A DNA stretch of 64,000 nt from assembly GCA_009760855.2 (NCBI GenBank), contig WPIO01000005.1, forward strand, positions 11,189,001 through 11,253,000. The letters run 5' to 3'. The stretch comes from Cristatella mucedo. Its lineage: Eukaryota > Bryozoa > Phylactolaemata > Cristatellidae. Under the pieces are notes generated by a model that saw only the letters and a program-made list of their open reading frames with translations, had not been told where the DNA came from and did no database searches. This document shows positions 1-44,662 of the stretch, piece after piece (the stretch's first letter is position 1; each line of letters starts with the position of its first letter). Made by a program: the position numbers and the translations under genes.

Positions 1-313
1 GGTGGGCGGGTGGCTTGACACGTAGGCAGCAGAGTGCGCTGCCGCTGCAAGCTCTCACTCAGTGCGAAGTAGCTGCCCGCAAAATCAGCGTCGGGCTCGT
101 TGGAAGAGGTAGTCTCAAACAAAAGGCATCCGCACCTCGTTTATCGTTCGAGCTACATCTGGAGTGCTAAAATAAAAAAAAAACTGAACCTTTAGCTTTG
201 CGTGCTCTTGTGGGAGCTCTTGTTTGAAGCAGTGCTTACCTTGCTGCCGGACCAGGCCTTCCGGCAGCCCCAGTTGGGGTCACTGTTTTGTGGAGACTAG
301 TTCATGTTTTCAG
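1..313 (+). other. Intron of FKBP15 homologue (3' part)
   Basis: This is non-coding sequence upstream of the first recognised exon. It ends in a T-rich acceptor (tcatgttttcag) directly before the exon. The coding start and the N-terminal WH1-like domain of FKBP15 must lie upstream of the window. No repeat was recognised here. Confidence 0.7.
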
Positions 314-33733
<33,420 letters not shown>

Positions 33734-33944
33734 GTAAATTGGAAAGAGCAACGGAGGTGTGTTGAGTATTTGATGCAGGCTGGAGGCAGTGTAACATGAT
33801 CATGCATTTTTCAGCGTTACCTGCCTGGCGTCCTTGCATAGCAGTGCTTGCTGTTTTTCTGTTCGGTTGCCTTGATGCCTCGGTTGTCCGAACACATTTT
33901 GCTCTCTTATCGATTTCTTCCCTTTCTCATCTCCTTACTTGCAG

Positions 33945-34066
33945 GTATACGATACATATTATCGTTAGCCATAGCATTAGCATACAGTATAACAATTATT
34001 TATGTGCTACTGTTTGGTGGTTTGCACCATATGACCGTCATATATATACCACTGTGTAATCTGTAG
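33945..34066 (+). CDS. Candidate FKBP15 terminal exon with hydrophobic tail
   Basis: A very pyrimidine-rich acceptor (tttctcatctccttacttgcag) precedes an open frame of about 40 codons in the phase required by exon 23, ending in a stop at 34064-34066. The peptide has a strongly hydrophobic segment (YILSLAIALAYSITIIYVLL) that would be a membrane helix. Vertebrate FKBP15 has no such tail as I recall it. An alternative last exon begins at 34067. Both are unproven. Confidence 0.3.
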
Positions 34067-34089
34067 GTGCTGATTTAGCATTCAAGTGA
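34067..34089 (+). CDS. Alternative FKBP15 terminal exon
   Basis: Acceptor gtgtaatctgtag is followed, in the phase left by exon 23, by codons for ADLAFK and a TGA stop at 34087-34089. This would give a short soluble C-terminus. The acceptor is weaker than the one at 33944. I see no AATAAA signal within the next few hundred bases. Confidence 0.25.
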
Positions 34090-34442
34090 TTTTAGCAGCA
34101 CCACCCTGAGGATTGCTCAGCCCTCGTGAGACAATCGGCACCCACTACGATTGTCTTACCGGACGAGAAGATGGACACCGAGAGACCAGTTATATTAACT
34201 GACACTCACTGCAAGATTTTTCGCAAACTTTCGCAAACTGCAGATATTTTAAATGCAGTCTTGTGATTATTGTCGGGCAGTAATGATAATGCGTTGCATG
34301 TACTTGCGTATAAGCTTGTAAGCAAGTATGCACTAGCATCAGTTGGTTAATTAAATTGCTTTTACAATGTGATGAAGTGCTGTGTCACTGAGCTACCTAT
34401 TTGTTTGGGATTATAGTAATTTCGTTCTTGAAAATATCCACA

Positions 34443-34456
34443 TTCCCCCCCCCCCC
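34443..34456. repeat. Poly-C run
   Basis: A 13-14-bp C homopolymer is followed by acacaaacacaca. It is one of about ten G/C runs of eight or more in the window. Confidence 0.9.
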
Positions 34457-34619
34457 ACACAAACACACAGCGGGGCAGCGACGAGGGCCGAGGGCCGCGT
34501 GCCCCCTATTCCTAAACCCACCATCAACGCGAAATTATGTCGTAATTCACTCGATAAGCAACCGTATAGCCGTCGAGTTCGTGTCGAATAGTACTTGAAT
34601 TGTGTGATATAGTCTTCAG

Positions 34620-34885
34620 TCGACAGCTACTCTCCTGCTGCCGACTATGGCTCATCCTTTTCAGCAGTCCTGAGCTGCTACTTCCATACTATTTACTGCC
34701 TCAACTGCTCTCCTAACTCTGCTATGCTTCCCACTTTCTCTTTGTTTCGGGAGACGAAGTCTGTTGGCTACCGAATTCGTACCGGAAGCCGCTTAGGCTG
34801 CGAGTTCGCTATTCAAAACTCTCCTGCGTGACACCCACACAGTCTATATGGCTTTGTGGAGTTACAGACGGAGATACGTTGCATT
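34620..34885 (+). mobile_element. LINE family B 3' end
   Basis: It reads gcagtcctgagctgctactt, gcttcccactttctctttgt, gagacgaagtctgttggcta, gccgcttaggctgcgagttc and ggctttgtggagttacagac, followed by a short decayed tail. It is the inverse of the 24184-24560 copy. Confidence 0.85.
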
Positions 34886-34999
34886 CATTAATTGATGGTC
34901 ACGCCCATACACGAAATCTTACGGGTCTTGCCCGCTACTTGAACGTTGCGGGTCTTGTCCCTCCCCAGATGAAACCTCTGGACATAGGTGTATGGTTCA

Positions 35000-35830
35000 C
35001 TAACAGCCCTAGGAATTGCCCTTTTTTTATCACATCCATCCTCAACCATGCATATTGTCCATACATGTAATTGTATAGAGATCTCTATCAAAAACCTCAA
35101 AAATTGCCCTGTAAAGCGAGATCTTGAACGTGGCTTTAAGAAGTCTGATTTTGCCGCCGATCTAGCCAGATTCAAAGACTTTCTCTGCGTCTGTACTCGA
35201 AAGCGTAGAGACGTCGGATTTTTTCGCTCACAAAATGCAAGTGTGGCCTGTCGGACCCTAAACAAACTAATGAGGCGGCGAATCATTTTCTGGGCAAGGC
35301 TAAGCAGTCTCACCACTTGGATACGGAAATATATGGCGGATAAGTTTTACGAGTTCTTTACTGGAAAATATCACAGATGCATGCATCATTAAAGCCACCT
35401 CCAACTAGTGTAAGCGTTGAGTCGTAACTTGCAGCCTCCCTTTAAAAATTCTCCTGGGTATCTGTAGATGAACTGGTTGCCATTACTAAGCCCAGTAAAA
35501 AGAGCTTGTCACTTGAATACCCTATACCATTCCCTCTTTAGTCGTCATTAGCTTGCGAACTTGGCCGAGCCATGCATGACTCGTGTTTTTAATGCTTCTC
35601 TAGATAAAAGGGCAGTTTCAAAGTTTTTCAAGTTGGCCTCAGTTCGATCGGTACTTTAGTACCGGTGCGCGGTACTTAAGTTTGGGTGGGACTTCAAGGC
35701 CCTGACTAACTACCGCCCACTCACATTTCTTCCTATTTTGACAAAAGTTCTCGAACGATTGTCGCTAAGAAGCTTGTGCAACACAGTAACCAGAATCTAT
35801 TGCACTATCCAACACATTTTTGTCTTAGTG
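35000..35830 (+). pseudogene. CR1/L2-type LINE fragment: linker and start of reverse transcriptase
   Basis: The frame 34988-35392 includes YMADKFYEFFTGKYHR, which matches the conserved LADKFADFF-type motif between endonuclease and RT. Further on, decayed frames show LASVRSVL and then DFKALTNYRPLTFLPILTKV (about 35,690-35,755), the classic start of a non-LTR RT domain. It ends shortly after, with no catalytic core. Confidence 0.82.
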
Positions 35831-35904
35831 GGAAGTATTATTTCCTTATTACTTATGACTCAGACGTTAAGTTTAGTGGTAATATTAGCTGATTTTACGG
35901 CCTC

Positions 35905-36005
35905 GTTTGTTTAGCGGTAGAAGTGCCATAACGGCTATCACCGCCGCTTGCAGTTGGCAATAATAGATCTCCCACTTCAGGAACCGAACTCACGACGTGG
36001 CCACT
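35905..36005 (-). mobile_element. SINE family B fragment
   Basis: The + strand has gtagaagtgccataacggct, atcaccgccgcttgcagttg and cttcaggaaccgaactcacg, the complement of the SINE B body and B-box. Confidence 0.72.
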
Positions 36006-36257
36006 ATTTCATATTAACTATTTTTGTGAGCAGTATAGTTATTATTTGAAACGTTAATCCATTTCCGATTATAGTACTACAATTCGCTCGTTGCGGTTCA
36101 CATTGTCAGTGTCAGAAAGAACAGCAAAGGAAGCAAAGTTCGCGTGCTTACTCTTCAGTAAAACATAGGGGCAACTCAAAAGGATTCTCCTTTCAGCTGC
36201 ATTTGTGAAATCGAAATCTATAGTTGCTTATTTGGTTTTGATCCTGTTTGAGCTACT

Positions 36258-36281
36258 GCTCTCTCTCTCTCTCTCTCTCTC
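36258..36281. repeat. (CT)n microsatellite
   Basis: A CT run of about 24 bp lies in the intergenic region. Confidence 0.93.
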
Positions 36282-36446
36282 AAAGATTGTTGATCCTTTT
36301 TCTGACGAGTGGGGATAGGTAACTCATGGTAGCGCGATACTGGGGGATGGATAAAGGAATGTGTGAATCGGAGTGATGTATAAAGGAATGATCGGAGGCG
36401 CACTCGTGCAACTTCGACGTTTGGAAAAGGGTCCGCAGTATATAAG

Positions 36447-36710
36447 TAATAATAATGCACTTGATAAAGCGCCCTCAGAGAACTCAAATCTCTTTCTGGG
36501 CGATTTATATTTGCTGCACAGGAAACACGATCGAATGGTGAGTGGTATCATGCTTGATAAACAACATGAATAACATGTTTAGGGGTGTCATGCACAGGGT
36601 TGGCATGCAATTGTGGTTAGTGGCAACATTCGCAGTGTCAGCACGTATAAGCACATAAAGACGAATCACAGGGGCCCACTAAATGCTGTCATAAATAGGT
36701 GTGGTTGCTT
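36447..36710 (-). mobile_element. LINE family A 3'-end fragment
   Basis: The + strand has aataataatgcacttgataa, agcgccctcagagaactcaa and tctttctgggcgatttatat. Then come cgatcgaatggtgagtggta, gtgtcagcacgtataagcac and gcccactaaatgctgtcata. It ends where the ORF region would begin. Confidence 0.88.
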
Positions 36711-38087
36711 ACGTGGTCAGTCGGCTCCGGTCAAATCTTGGGAACTTGCGGCAGCAGGTAAGCATTACGGAATTATATATATTAAAAATATTTCACATCA
36801 CTTATTTTGTGCGAAAAATATATCTAGCGAGGTGCAACTGTTTACTTAACTTTCACGAGTTTTTTTGCAATGTTCGCAAGCTAAATGAGGATCCGTCCAG
36901 GGGCTTTTCTTGATGCCCATGGGGCACGCCGAAGTGTGCCATGTATGCTTTAAAGGTCTCTTACATCTTGTTGGAGTACTTCCCCCCAGCTGTCTTGATA
37001 AATCCTCTACGTACGCGTAGCATACATAATGCACCTGCTGAGTGCAAGCAATCTCTTGAAAAGTCAGTCAGACATGGCTATTCACAGCTTTCTTACTCTG
37101 CAATCGCCACACGTACGACAATGCTCGGTCGAGGCACCTGAATTGCTACATTTCTATGGATACCATTCTAAAATGTTACTCTCGCCTAACCCTCACTAAT
37201 TTTGGAAGTGTCCCAACGATCGCTTTATGTGGGAACCTGAAGCCCGCGAACCTGCTGCTCAACTGCCAAACTCCACAATTTCAAAATACCATTGTCCTGA
37301 TTACATCAGCAAAGCTTTTGTGGAAAAATACCAATTTTGTATTTATTTGAGGCTTAAGGAGTTAGGAATACCCACTTGGCTCTCAAGGACAAGATATAAA
37401 TTGAAATAGTGTACCTTGTGATCTCTTAACCATACGGACTAAAGCAACGAGGATAGAAGGCTGCAATCAGCACGTGCCTGTATCTACCTCGTCATAGCTC
37501 GTGGCACGTGGTTTGCAATACGTTCATGCAAAGCGACGACGCTTTTCATCGGAAAGCGTAAATGACTCTCCTGGTCGTCAACTAGTTTGGTGATCGACTA
37601 TGCAGCTCGTGTGCACAGAAAGTCTGCAACTCGCTTTCGGCTACGGCCCCTACCTGTGATGGGACGGTTTTTGCCTCTTAAAAAAATTTAGCCAGCGACG
37701 CATTTGTTCCGTCCAGCTTTCCCAATGCCCCGGTGAACTTTTATCTTTATTTTGGTGTGCTTTTTCGTGTGTATCTGTGCATAATTCAGTGTATGTTACC
37801 AGTCAGAGGTGTTACTAATCGGTGACCTTGAGTGTCTCCATGCTTGATTTAGGATGAAATTGGCAAAAAATTGATATTCGCTTGCTTTCCATGCTTGATA
37901 CCGTACATTTTGTAACCGAGTTCCAGGGGCTAGAGGCTAATTCCCGCCAAACCCCGCCATGCTCCGGCCACGCTGCCGCTCGCCATGCCGCCGAGCTAGG
38001 GTATGATGAGCGGTCGTCCGGGTAAACCTCTTTGTAATAACGCATGCGCCAACAACAACAGGGGAAATAAACAAGTCTACAGGGAGG

Positions 38088-38252
38088 GCGCACTAGGTAA
38101 GGCGGTTGTTTTAACGACCTTGGTCCCGAGGTCATGGGTTCGATTCCTGCGGTGAGCGATCCTTTATCGCCACTGCAAGCGGTGGTGATAGCCGTAAAGG
38201 TCTTCTGTCGCTATACAAAAGAGGCTGTTTAATCAGCTAGGATTTTTGTATA
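38088..38252 (+). mobile_element. SINE family B, near full length
   Basis: It has gcgcactaggtaaggcggtt, B-box catgggttcgattcctgcgg, body ccactgcaagcggtggtgat and tail gaggctgtttaatcagctag. It is very similar to the copy at 922-1085. Confidence 0.88.
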
Positions 38253-38834
38253 TACACAGTACACTACGGGGGCGCAAGACGAAGCAGCAAGCGCGAACAA
38301 GCGTGTTAGTTGGGGTCAATCGGCTTCTGCAGTCCTGTCGTTGAGCCGACTCCGAATCCAACAGTACGAGCGTACGCCGTCCAAATCCCGGCTGGCTGAG
38401 TAACTGCTGGCTAGTCCGAGTCGACAACTACCACAGTCGTAAGCTTCCACCGAAAGACGCCAACACACGGGGGGATCACGAACACGATACACGGGGAACG
38501 CGGAATATACAAATCAACAACGAGCAAGCTATCCAGCTGCGCTCGGGCCTTGGGTACTCGTTCTCTTCCGTGCGTGGCAGCATCGCCGGAGCACGCCTGC
38601 ACGAATCCAGGTGCATAATTCGACGAGACCGGGAGCCTCCAACACTACGACTTACTTGGCCAACGTCTCGTACCCAAGAGCCCCGGCGAGCTCTCGTCAC
38701 CACACATCCGGCAATGCATAGGTCCGAGCCCGGCCTAGCCGGTGACCCTCATTACAGCTGCCTGGTCCGAGCCAACCGAACCCAGCCTGGGTACAATTTT
38801 ACTAATTCTTGGGCATTGAGTCTCCGGTAAAGGA

Positions 38835-38890
38835 GTTCTTCAAACACCTGAATAGACACTGAGCTCTCTTGGAGAGCTATACAAGCGACC
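38835..38890 (+). mobile_element. SINE family A tail fragment
   Basis: The sequence acacctgaatagacactgag, ctctcttggagagctataca parallels the family A tail (gcctgaatagagattaagtt, ctcttagggcgctataca). No head is visible. Confidence 0.55.
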
Positions 38891-39599
38891 TTTATTTTGT
38901 TATTTTTATCATTAAAGTCGTGCGCTGTTGTCACGAACTCAAACTTCCGAAGCCGACAGCGAACTGACTCCTAATCGGTGTCCCTCACTCTGAGAGTTTT
39001 AAGCAGCAGCATGTTGAGGGCTCCCTGCTCGTCTGACTTCTGCATCTAAAACTAGGCTGCTCCACGCTGTAGAGACACTCCTTCATCAGGCTCTTCAGAT
39101 CCAACCATCAAAAAATACGAATTTGGTAGCCGCCTGACTTAGCAGCCTGAACCTGCCCACGGTGTGCCTCCTCGGGTCAGTTGAAACAGAAATATTCCGT
39201 TGGCTTTTCCAAATATGCACTCCTCAAAAGTATTGTTCCGCTACTACAAAAGCATGGGTCAGTCAAACGGAGCAGGAGATCCAAATGCAACTACCGGATC
39301 GGATAAGCCATTATCGGGTTGCAGCCAACGTGGAATGACTGCGGCTTGAAAGTCGTGAATTGTGCGTGTTCAAAATTGCAAAAAGCCAGTTGGTTGATAT
39401 GGACTTTAGTATTTAGACGCGGTATTTCTAATGACGTAGAAGTTGGGAATTTCTTCGCCGCTCTTTGCTCCAACCGAGCTCCCATGTTTGCCCGGCCACT
39501 GTAGGCATGAGGAAGGCTTCATACCCACCGAAAGATGGCTGGCTTCTACCGGCTTGTTTTAACGCCTAGTGCCTAGCGCCTTCAAGCATGCCCAAGAGG

Positions 39600-40260
39600 T
39601 CAATGCTCGACATTACAACGAAACGACAACTGCAGGCCGACAGGATGAATGGGCCGAAGCAACTGAGAGCTGACACGGATTTTGTTTTACCAGGCACGAC
39701 ACACTGAGAATGATCACCGAACCCAAGTCGGCTTACCCAACGACACGGAAGAGATTGTGTCTACTGGGCTCGAGGCCACGCCCACCTCAGGCTGATGACT
39801 GCTGACGAGTTTTATCGAACGACAAGCCAAAATAATGTCTTTCGCTAAAAGCAGATTGGAAAATCTTTGAAAAAAGATGAGATCCGCCAGTCAACAATGG
39901 GATTTAATGGCGGAAGTGTCATTTTGGGGCTGCTTCTGCTCCTGCCCTGGCGGAATTCTTCATAGTATTAACTGACTTATGGACCAACATGTGCAAGTCG
40001 ATCTGGTATAAAAATGCTCCGATTCCAAGTGCTAGATGGGGCATGATTACATTTGGCTGCAGGACAATGGCTATAAGAAAACAACAGCAAACGAGCTTCT
40101 TAAAGGTTTTTACCTGAATCAAAGTCATGAGTTGGCCGAGTAAGTTTTCTGATCTAAATCCTATAGAGCATATTTTGTATAGTCTGAAGCACTGCATGAT
40201 CTCCAATCCAGGACCCTCTTCGACTACCGAAGAGCTGCTTGGCCGGCTGCACTACTACTA
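39600..40260 (+). pseudogene. Tc1/mariner transposase fossil
   Basis: Decayed transposase motifs occur in the right order on the + strand: NGGSVILG at about 39,908, QDNGYKKTTANELL at about 40,061 (the QDN block with the second catalytic Asp), and SWPSKFSDLNPIEHILYSLK at about 40,130-40,190 (the WPxxSPDLNPIE block). Frameshifts and stops separate them. I could not find the terminal inverted repeats. Confidence 0.8.
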
Positions 40261-41147
40261 CTGAGGTAATATTACCTCAGGGATCTGTAATAGGTAGACA
40301 GATTCTACGTCGAGGCGTATATTAGAGGTTATACAAAACCGTTGAGGCTCAACTTCTCTTATTTTCACCCTACTGATGATATTTTCACTTATGCAATATA
40401 ATAAGTATACATGCAGTATATTGTGCGCAAATTGGTGACGCATTCTTATGTATGCAAATTCGAGAGCCATCAACAGGCACTAGTGGGGCGTCACAATACC
40501 GCATGGAACAAGACTTTTGAGAAGGATTGTATTATGGTACTATTTAAAAAAATAATAATACGCGCTCACTCTAGGAGCCTCTGTATAGAAATTATTAAAA
40601 AAGTGGTAGATCACCTCTGAAGAAATATCTTCAATCTGCACGCCCATGAAACAATCAGAGAAGCACTTCATGTAAGCCTGCTCGCCATCCGAAAGGATAA
40701 CTTTAACTGCCGGCTGGGGATAAAGGAGCGCGTTCTCGGCGGCGAAAAGTGCCCCACAACTGCAACCCTACCCAAGCGAGATTTAGCCCGCCTCCATCCC
40801 ATCCGACTTTCGGTGCGGCTCAGCCACAACTAGCCATAACTAGCCGGCGGACGGGTGTCAATACCAAGCGACTAATTGCCCTTAGCCAAGTATTTCTCTG
40901 CCCTGAAAATCCCGGGAGTTGTAACTCCTTCTAAAATTCTTAAGCAAGACGCTACCTTCAATCTGTCTTCTACCTCGGTACTTTCTTTTCTTCTAATTTT
41001 CGTTGAGTAATATCTTTGTTACTCACTTCCTTTCCTATTTAGTACTGGTTCACTCTTCAATTTCTCTTGCTACCGAAGATGAAGGCTGTTAGATAAGGAT
41101 CGCTCGCAGAAACCGCACAGGCTGCCTGCACCGTTAAAAAGTGCTTA

Positions 41148-41240
41148 CATAATAATAATAATAACAAACTTGATAAAGCGCCCTCAGATAACTCAATTAC
41201 TTTCTAGGCGCTTTACATTTGCTGCAAAGGAAGCACGCAT
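41148..41240 (-). mobile_element. LINE family A 3' tail fragment
   Basis: The + strand has ataataataataacaaactt, gataaagcgccctcagataa and tttctaggcgctttacattt, then aaggaagcacg. The element is truncated almost at once. Confidence 0.85.
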
Positions 41241-41780
41241 AGCAGCTAACCCGTATTTCGCGGCTTCGCGAAGCTATTCGCGCGGATATGCAGCGTACGC
41301 ACATGTCGCGCACCTGTAGCTGCAGGCCGCGAAAGAGCAGCTTCTTTATCTTACTTGTGCTACGGATGTGAACGTTATAACTGCTACTTGCGGTGCGCGC
41401 TCGCAGTCTTCCAGACAGTTTTTTCAGGATCGCCAGTATTGCTCCCTAAAGAGAACTAAATCTATATCCGGGCGCGTTGAAAATCGTCGCGAGCGAATCG
41501 ATGGTAAGGGTTGAATGAAATTCACGTCTACTCACTTGTGAAAGCGTGCTCACTCCGCTCGGGGTCTACAGGAGACGCTCGGCGAAATACGGGGGGGGGG
41601 GGGGGCGGGCGGGCGGGCGCCGCGGTACTACCGGGTCTGCATTCGGGACGAGGATGAGCGGCAGCGGCAGCAGCAGCCTCCAGCTGCCTCCTTCGTCGTA
41701 CCTGCGGCCCTGCCCTGGGCTCACAAGCAGCGCGACCGTTGCGGCGAGCTAGAATTTGCAGCTACGCTGAGGTAATGCGT
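41240..41780. other. CpG-rich patch
   Basis: Compared with its surroundings this stretch is rich in CG dinucleotides (for example cgcggcttcgcgaagctatt and gcgcacctgtag). It includes a G-rich quadruplex-like tract at 41591-41619. It could be a promoter or a GC-rich relic, but I see no linked gene. Confidence 0.4.
41591..41619 (+). other. G-rich tract with quadruplex-type pattern
   Basis: Fifteen consecutive G are followed by cgggcgggcgggcg, giving at least four G-tracts with one-base loops. This is the standard pattern for a very stable G-quadruplex. Confidence 0.8.
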
Positions 41781-42339
41781 AACCATCCTTGGTAAGATCT
41801 ACGAATGGCGTCAATACGAGAGCTAGGCGGCAGAGGTACCGCAGCCGTATAGATTTTGTTACAATTGCAATAGCTATATTTAAACGAGCCGGCTTTAGTT
41901 TGAGAGCGCGTCCTCCAGGATTTTTAAAATTAAGTCTACTTAAAGTCGCTTGCGAGAGAAGCTTTGAAGCTTCGTTATTAAATAGGCCGCGCCAGTTATT
42001 GACAGCCCGCGCGACGGCCGAAGTATAACCCGCTCAGCTGGAAAGCAGCTAATTCTTGAATGGTGAATTAAATAACGAACTTTCGAAGAACCCACAGAGA
42101 GATCTTCTGGCGAAGATTGGAACATGCAGAGCGACAGAAAACTCTCTGCATTGGAACTAATGGCAGAGATTTGACCTCGAGCGGGGGACGACCCCGAAAC
42201 CTCAGGTTGTTCAGGCCGATGCTCTACCGGAGGCCATTTGTAGGGTACAAAAATATATAATTCCTCTGTATAGCGCCCTAAGAGATTCGTTCTTTGTATG
42301 CTTCTGCGTGCTGACACCGCATTCTGCCACTCACCAATT

Positions 42340-42505
42340 TTGCTTAATGACCCTGCGAACGCTCACTCTAACCATATTATGCTTATTGACATTGTGCATG
42401 CTACCACTAACCATTCGATCATGCTTCCATTACAACATGTGTAAAGTGCTTAGAAAGAGATTACATTCTTGGTCGGAGCTATTCAACTGTATTATTATTA
42501 TTATT
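42340..42505 (+). mobile_element. LINE family A 3' end
   Basis: It has ccctgcgaacgctcactcta, accatattatgcttattgac, attgtgcatgctaccactaa and catgcttccattacaacatg, then tail tgtaaagtgcttagaaagag and (ATT)n. Confidence 0.8.
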
Positions 42506-42507
42506 AA

Positions 42508-42640
42508 GAGAACTGAATCTCTATCCAGATGATTCACTAATGTCGCCAGGCTTGAGCACAAGTCTTCGGTCGTCTAAGAAAAAGCCGCTTGACCTTGGTC
42601 GTCGGAGGCGAGCGTTTTAATCTCTGGGCCAAACCAAGGC
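42508..42640 (-). mobile_element. SINE family A copy, degraded
   Basis: The + strand has gagaactgaatctctatcca, then ggcttgagcacaagtcttcg and ttgaccttggtcgtcggagg, ending tctctgggccaaaccaaggc. It directly follows the LINE tail, so the SINE tail and LINE tail face each other. Confidence 0.72.
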
Positions 42641-42744
42641 GGCAGTATTGCACCGCAGATTAATCGTTCCTAGCAGAAAACCGTCATGATTTGAGCTAAC
42701 CAGATATTTTCAACCAGCTAAAAAAAGGTCTTTAGTGATATTGA

Positions 42745-42870
42745 AACGTTGGCGTGCTACATCAGCCAGATTATGACTGTCGTTGTATTATTCGCGATTC
42801 CCGAAGTATAATAACTAGGAACTGGTTATGCTATAATCTGTAGCTCTGCGGCACAAACAATCCAAATCAT
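42745..42870. repeat. Unclassified dispersed repeat, copy 1
   Basis: It contains aacgttggcgtgctacatca, gccagattatgactgtcgtt, gtattattcgcgattcccga and ggaactggttatgctataat. Related copies lie at 47731-47800 and 47868-47990. No coding capacity, terminal repeats or Pol III boxes were seen. Confidence 0.75.
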
Positions 42871-43385
42871 ATAATAGCGGCCAGTTGAGCTCTGAGCGTC
42901 GGACTGTGAGTTGAAAGCTCCGCTTGGTGTCGGACACCGAGTCACCCTCCGAGGCTCTCGAATGGACCGCTCTACGCCGAGCGGAAGTGGTCTTTTCATG
43001 TCTAGGTATTGGTGCTCTATATTGCTGCCGGGATCGGCTACCGTCAGAATGCCAGCGTGCATCGAGACTGCCGCTACGATTCGCCAGCCGCGCTTCTTCG
43101 AGACGCTGCTGCGCCGGTCACGTGTCACGTGTCGGCTTAGACCAGCAGCGTTACGTGAACTGCGTTTGCGGCATAAGAACTTTAGTGAAAATCCGCCACA
43201 GTGCGTTTGTTAATAACAGTCTCTCAAAGATTATTTCGGAGCCACGTCCGCGAGTACAGTTAGATTTGCATGCTGCTTAGGCTGCATTTGAATGCCTGCT
43301 ACGTATTTGGATGTCAATAAATAATTAAAACTAGTTGCATTAAATAAGTAATGCATATATTAAATAAGATACCCATGTGCATATA

Positions 43386-43842
43386 CCGTACTTTTACGAG
43401 TTTAAGTTGCACTTTTTTCCAAAATTTAAAAAAATAAACTCTGCAAGTCAAATAATGTCGAAACTAAAAAGAATCCTTGCCAACCTATCTAGACTACTCA
43501 ATTTGTTCATATGAGATTAACTAGTTTATGCTACACTTTACTTTAGCTGACCAAATAATTGTGAATTTAAAACAAGCTGAATGGAACTGAAGATGATGCA
43601 GTCTATGAGGAAAGTGAAAATTCAGACATTGACAATGCTGCAGTAGTCTATGAAGATATTAGCACCGATGCTGATGATGAGTTTCTTGCAAACTATGATG
43701 ACTAAAGAAACCTTATGTTAATAAAAATCAGCTATATATTCCGTAAGAATATTTTTCAATAAAAAGTGTTTTCAAAGAATTGTGTCCATAAATTTAGGGT
43801 GAGACTTTTACTTGGGTGCGCCTTATAATCTTAAAAATACGG
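43386..43842. mobile_element. Short pogo-like DNA transposon with TA duplication
   Basis: The left end is ccgtacttttacgagtttaa then gttgcact. The right end, read as complement, is ccgtatttttaagattataa then ggcgcacc. The inverted ends are flanked by TA on both sides (43384-43385 and 43843-43844). Inside, near 43,570-43,705, an acidic frame ends DADDEFLANYDD and a stop, like the acidic C-terminus of pogo/Tigger transposases. Its 457 bp make it a deletion derivative that cannot move itself. Confidence 0.78.
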
Positions 43843-44374
43843 TAAGTATCAATTATATTTTCAGTGTATCTCTGATTTTAATCGGAGTTTCAAGCTATAG
43901 AATTACTAATTGAATTAGTGTACGATTGCAGCTCCAACAACGATTCGATAGCACCATGTAACATCGGAATGCACATGCGGTTGTTTTCTGCTTGTGTTCA
44001 TGTTATCATTCTTCTATTCCTAGTCTTAAGACCATCCAGCGCATTGTCGTTGCAAACCGTGGATCTCTTTGCAATAGGAATTATTGCGTGAATGGTCTCA
44101 TCTGATCTTGGTTTTCTCTTGGGATTTTCCTAGTGCTAGGCTAGTGAAACTTGTTCAAAATGAGTGAGCTTACTGAGTCTTCTCAGTGGTTTCAAAGGTA
44201 GTGGGTTAAACTTTCCAGGACCAAGCAATATAAGGTTTTTACTTTCTGGCACCGAAAAATCAACCTGGAGTGTTTAGTGGGATATAAATCTGGCAGATGA
44301 TTAAGAAATTTACATTTATAGTCCGTACGCCTTGACTTTTAGCCTACCTTGGGTCTAAGCGTGGGCGTATGGCA

Positions 44375-44445
44375 AAAGCTCTCCAAGACCCAGGCAGAGG
44401 GTTTGAGCCCTGCTGCAGGCAATCCTTTATGGCCTAACGCCATGG
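44375..44445 (+). mobile_element. SINE family B fragment
   Basis: It has gctctccaagacccaggcag, gagggtttgagccctgctgc and aggcaatcctttatggccta, and abuts a fuller copy in the same direction. Confidence 0.6.
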
Positions 44446-44451
44446 GGAGAC

Positions 44452-44592
44452 AGTGATAGCACACAAGGTAATCCAGTTGCTTTTCACGACATAGATCCCG
44501 AGGTCGCGGGTTCGAATCCTGCGGTGGACGATCCTATATATTGCCACTGCAAGCGGTGGAGATGGCCTTTAAGGCTCTTCTGCCGCTACATA
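44452..44592 (+). mobile_element. SINE family B copy
   Basis: It has agcacacaaggtaatccagt, B-box gaggtcgcgggttcgaatcc, then ggtggacgatcctatatatt and gcaagcggtggagatggcct. It ends at the head of a LINE A tail. Confidence 0.83.
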
Positions 44593-44662
44593 ATAATAAT
44601 AATAATAATTCACTTGATAAAGCGCCCTCAGAGAACTTAATCTCTCTCTAGGCGCTTTAACA
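44592..44662 (-). mobile_element. LINE family A 3' tail fragment
   Basis: The + strand has (AAT)n, then cacttgataaagcgccctca, gagaacttaatctctctcta and ggcgcttta. Only the last ~50 bp of the element are present. Confidence 0.85.

Noticed and set aside
36840-37420. Possible transposase or host exon on the + strand
   Set aside because: Several short frames look coding-like, but no motif could be recognised and stops are frequent.
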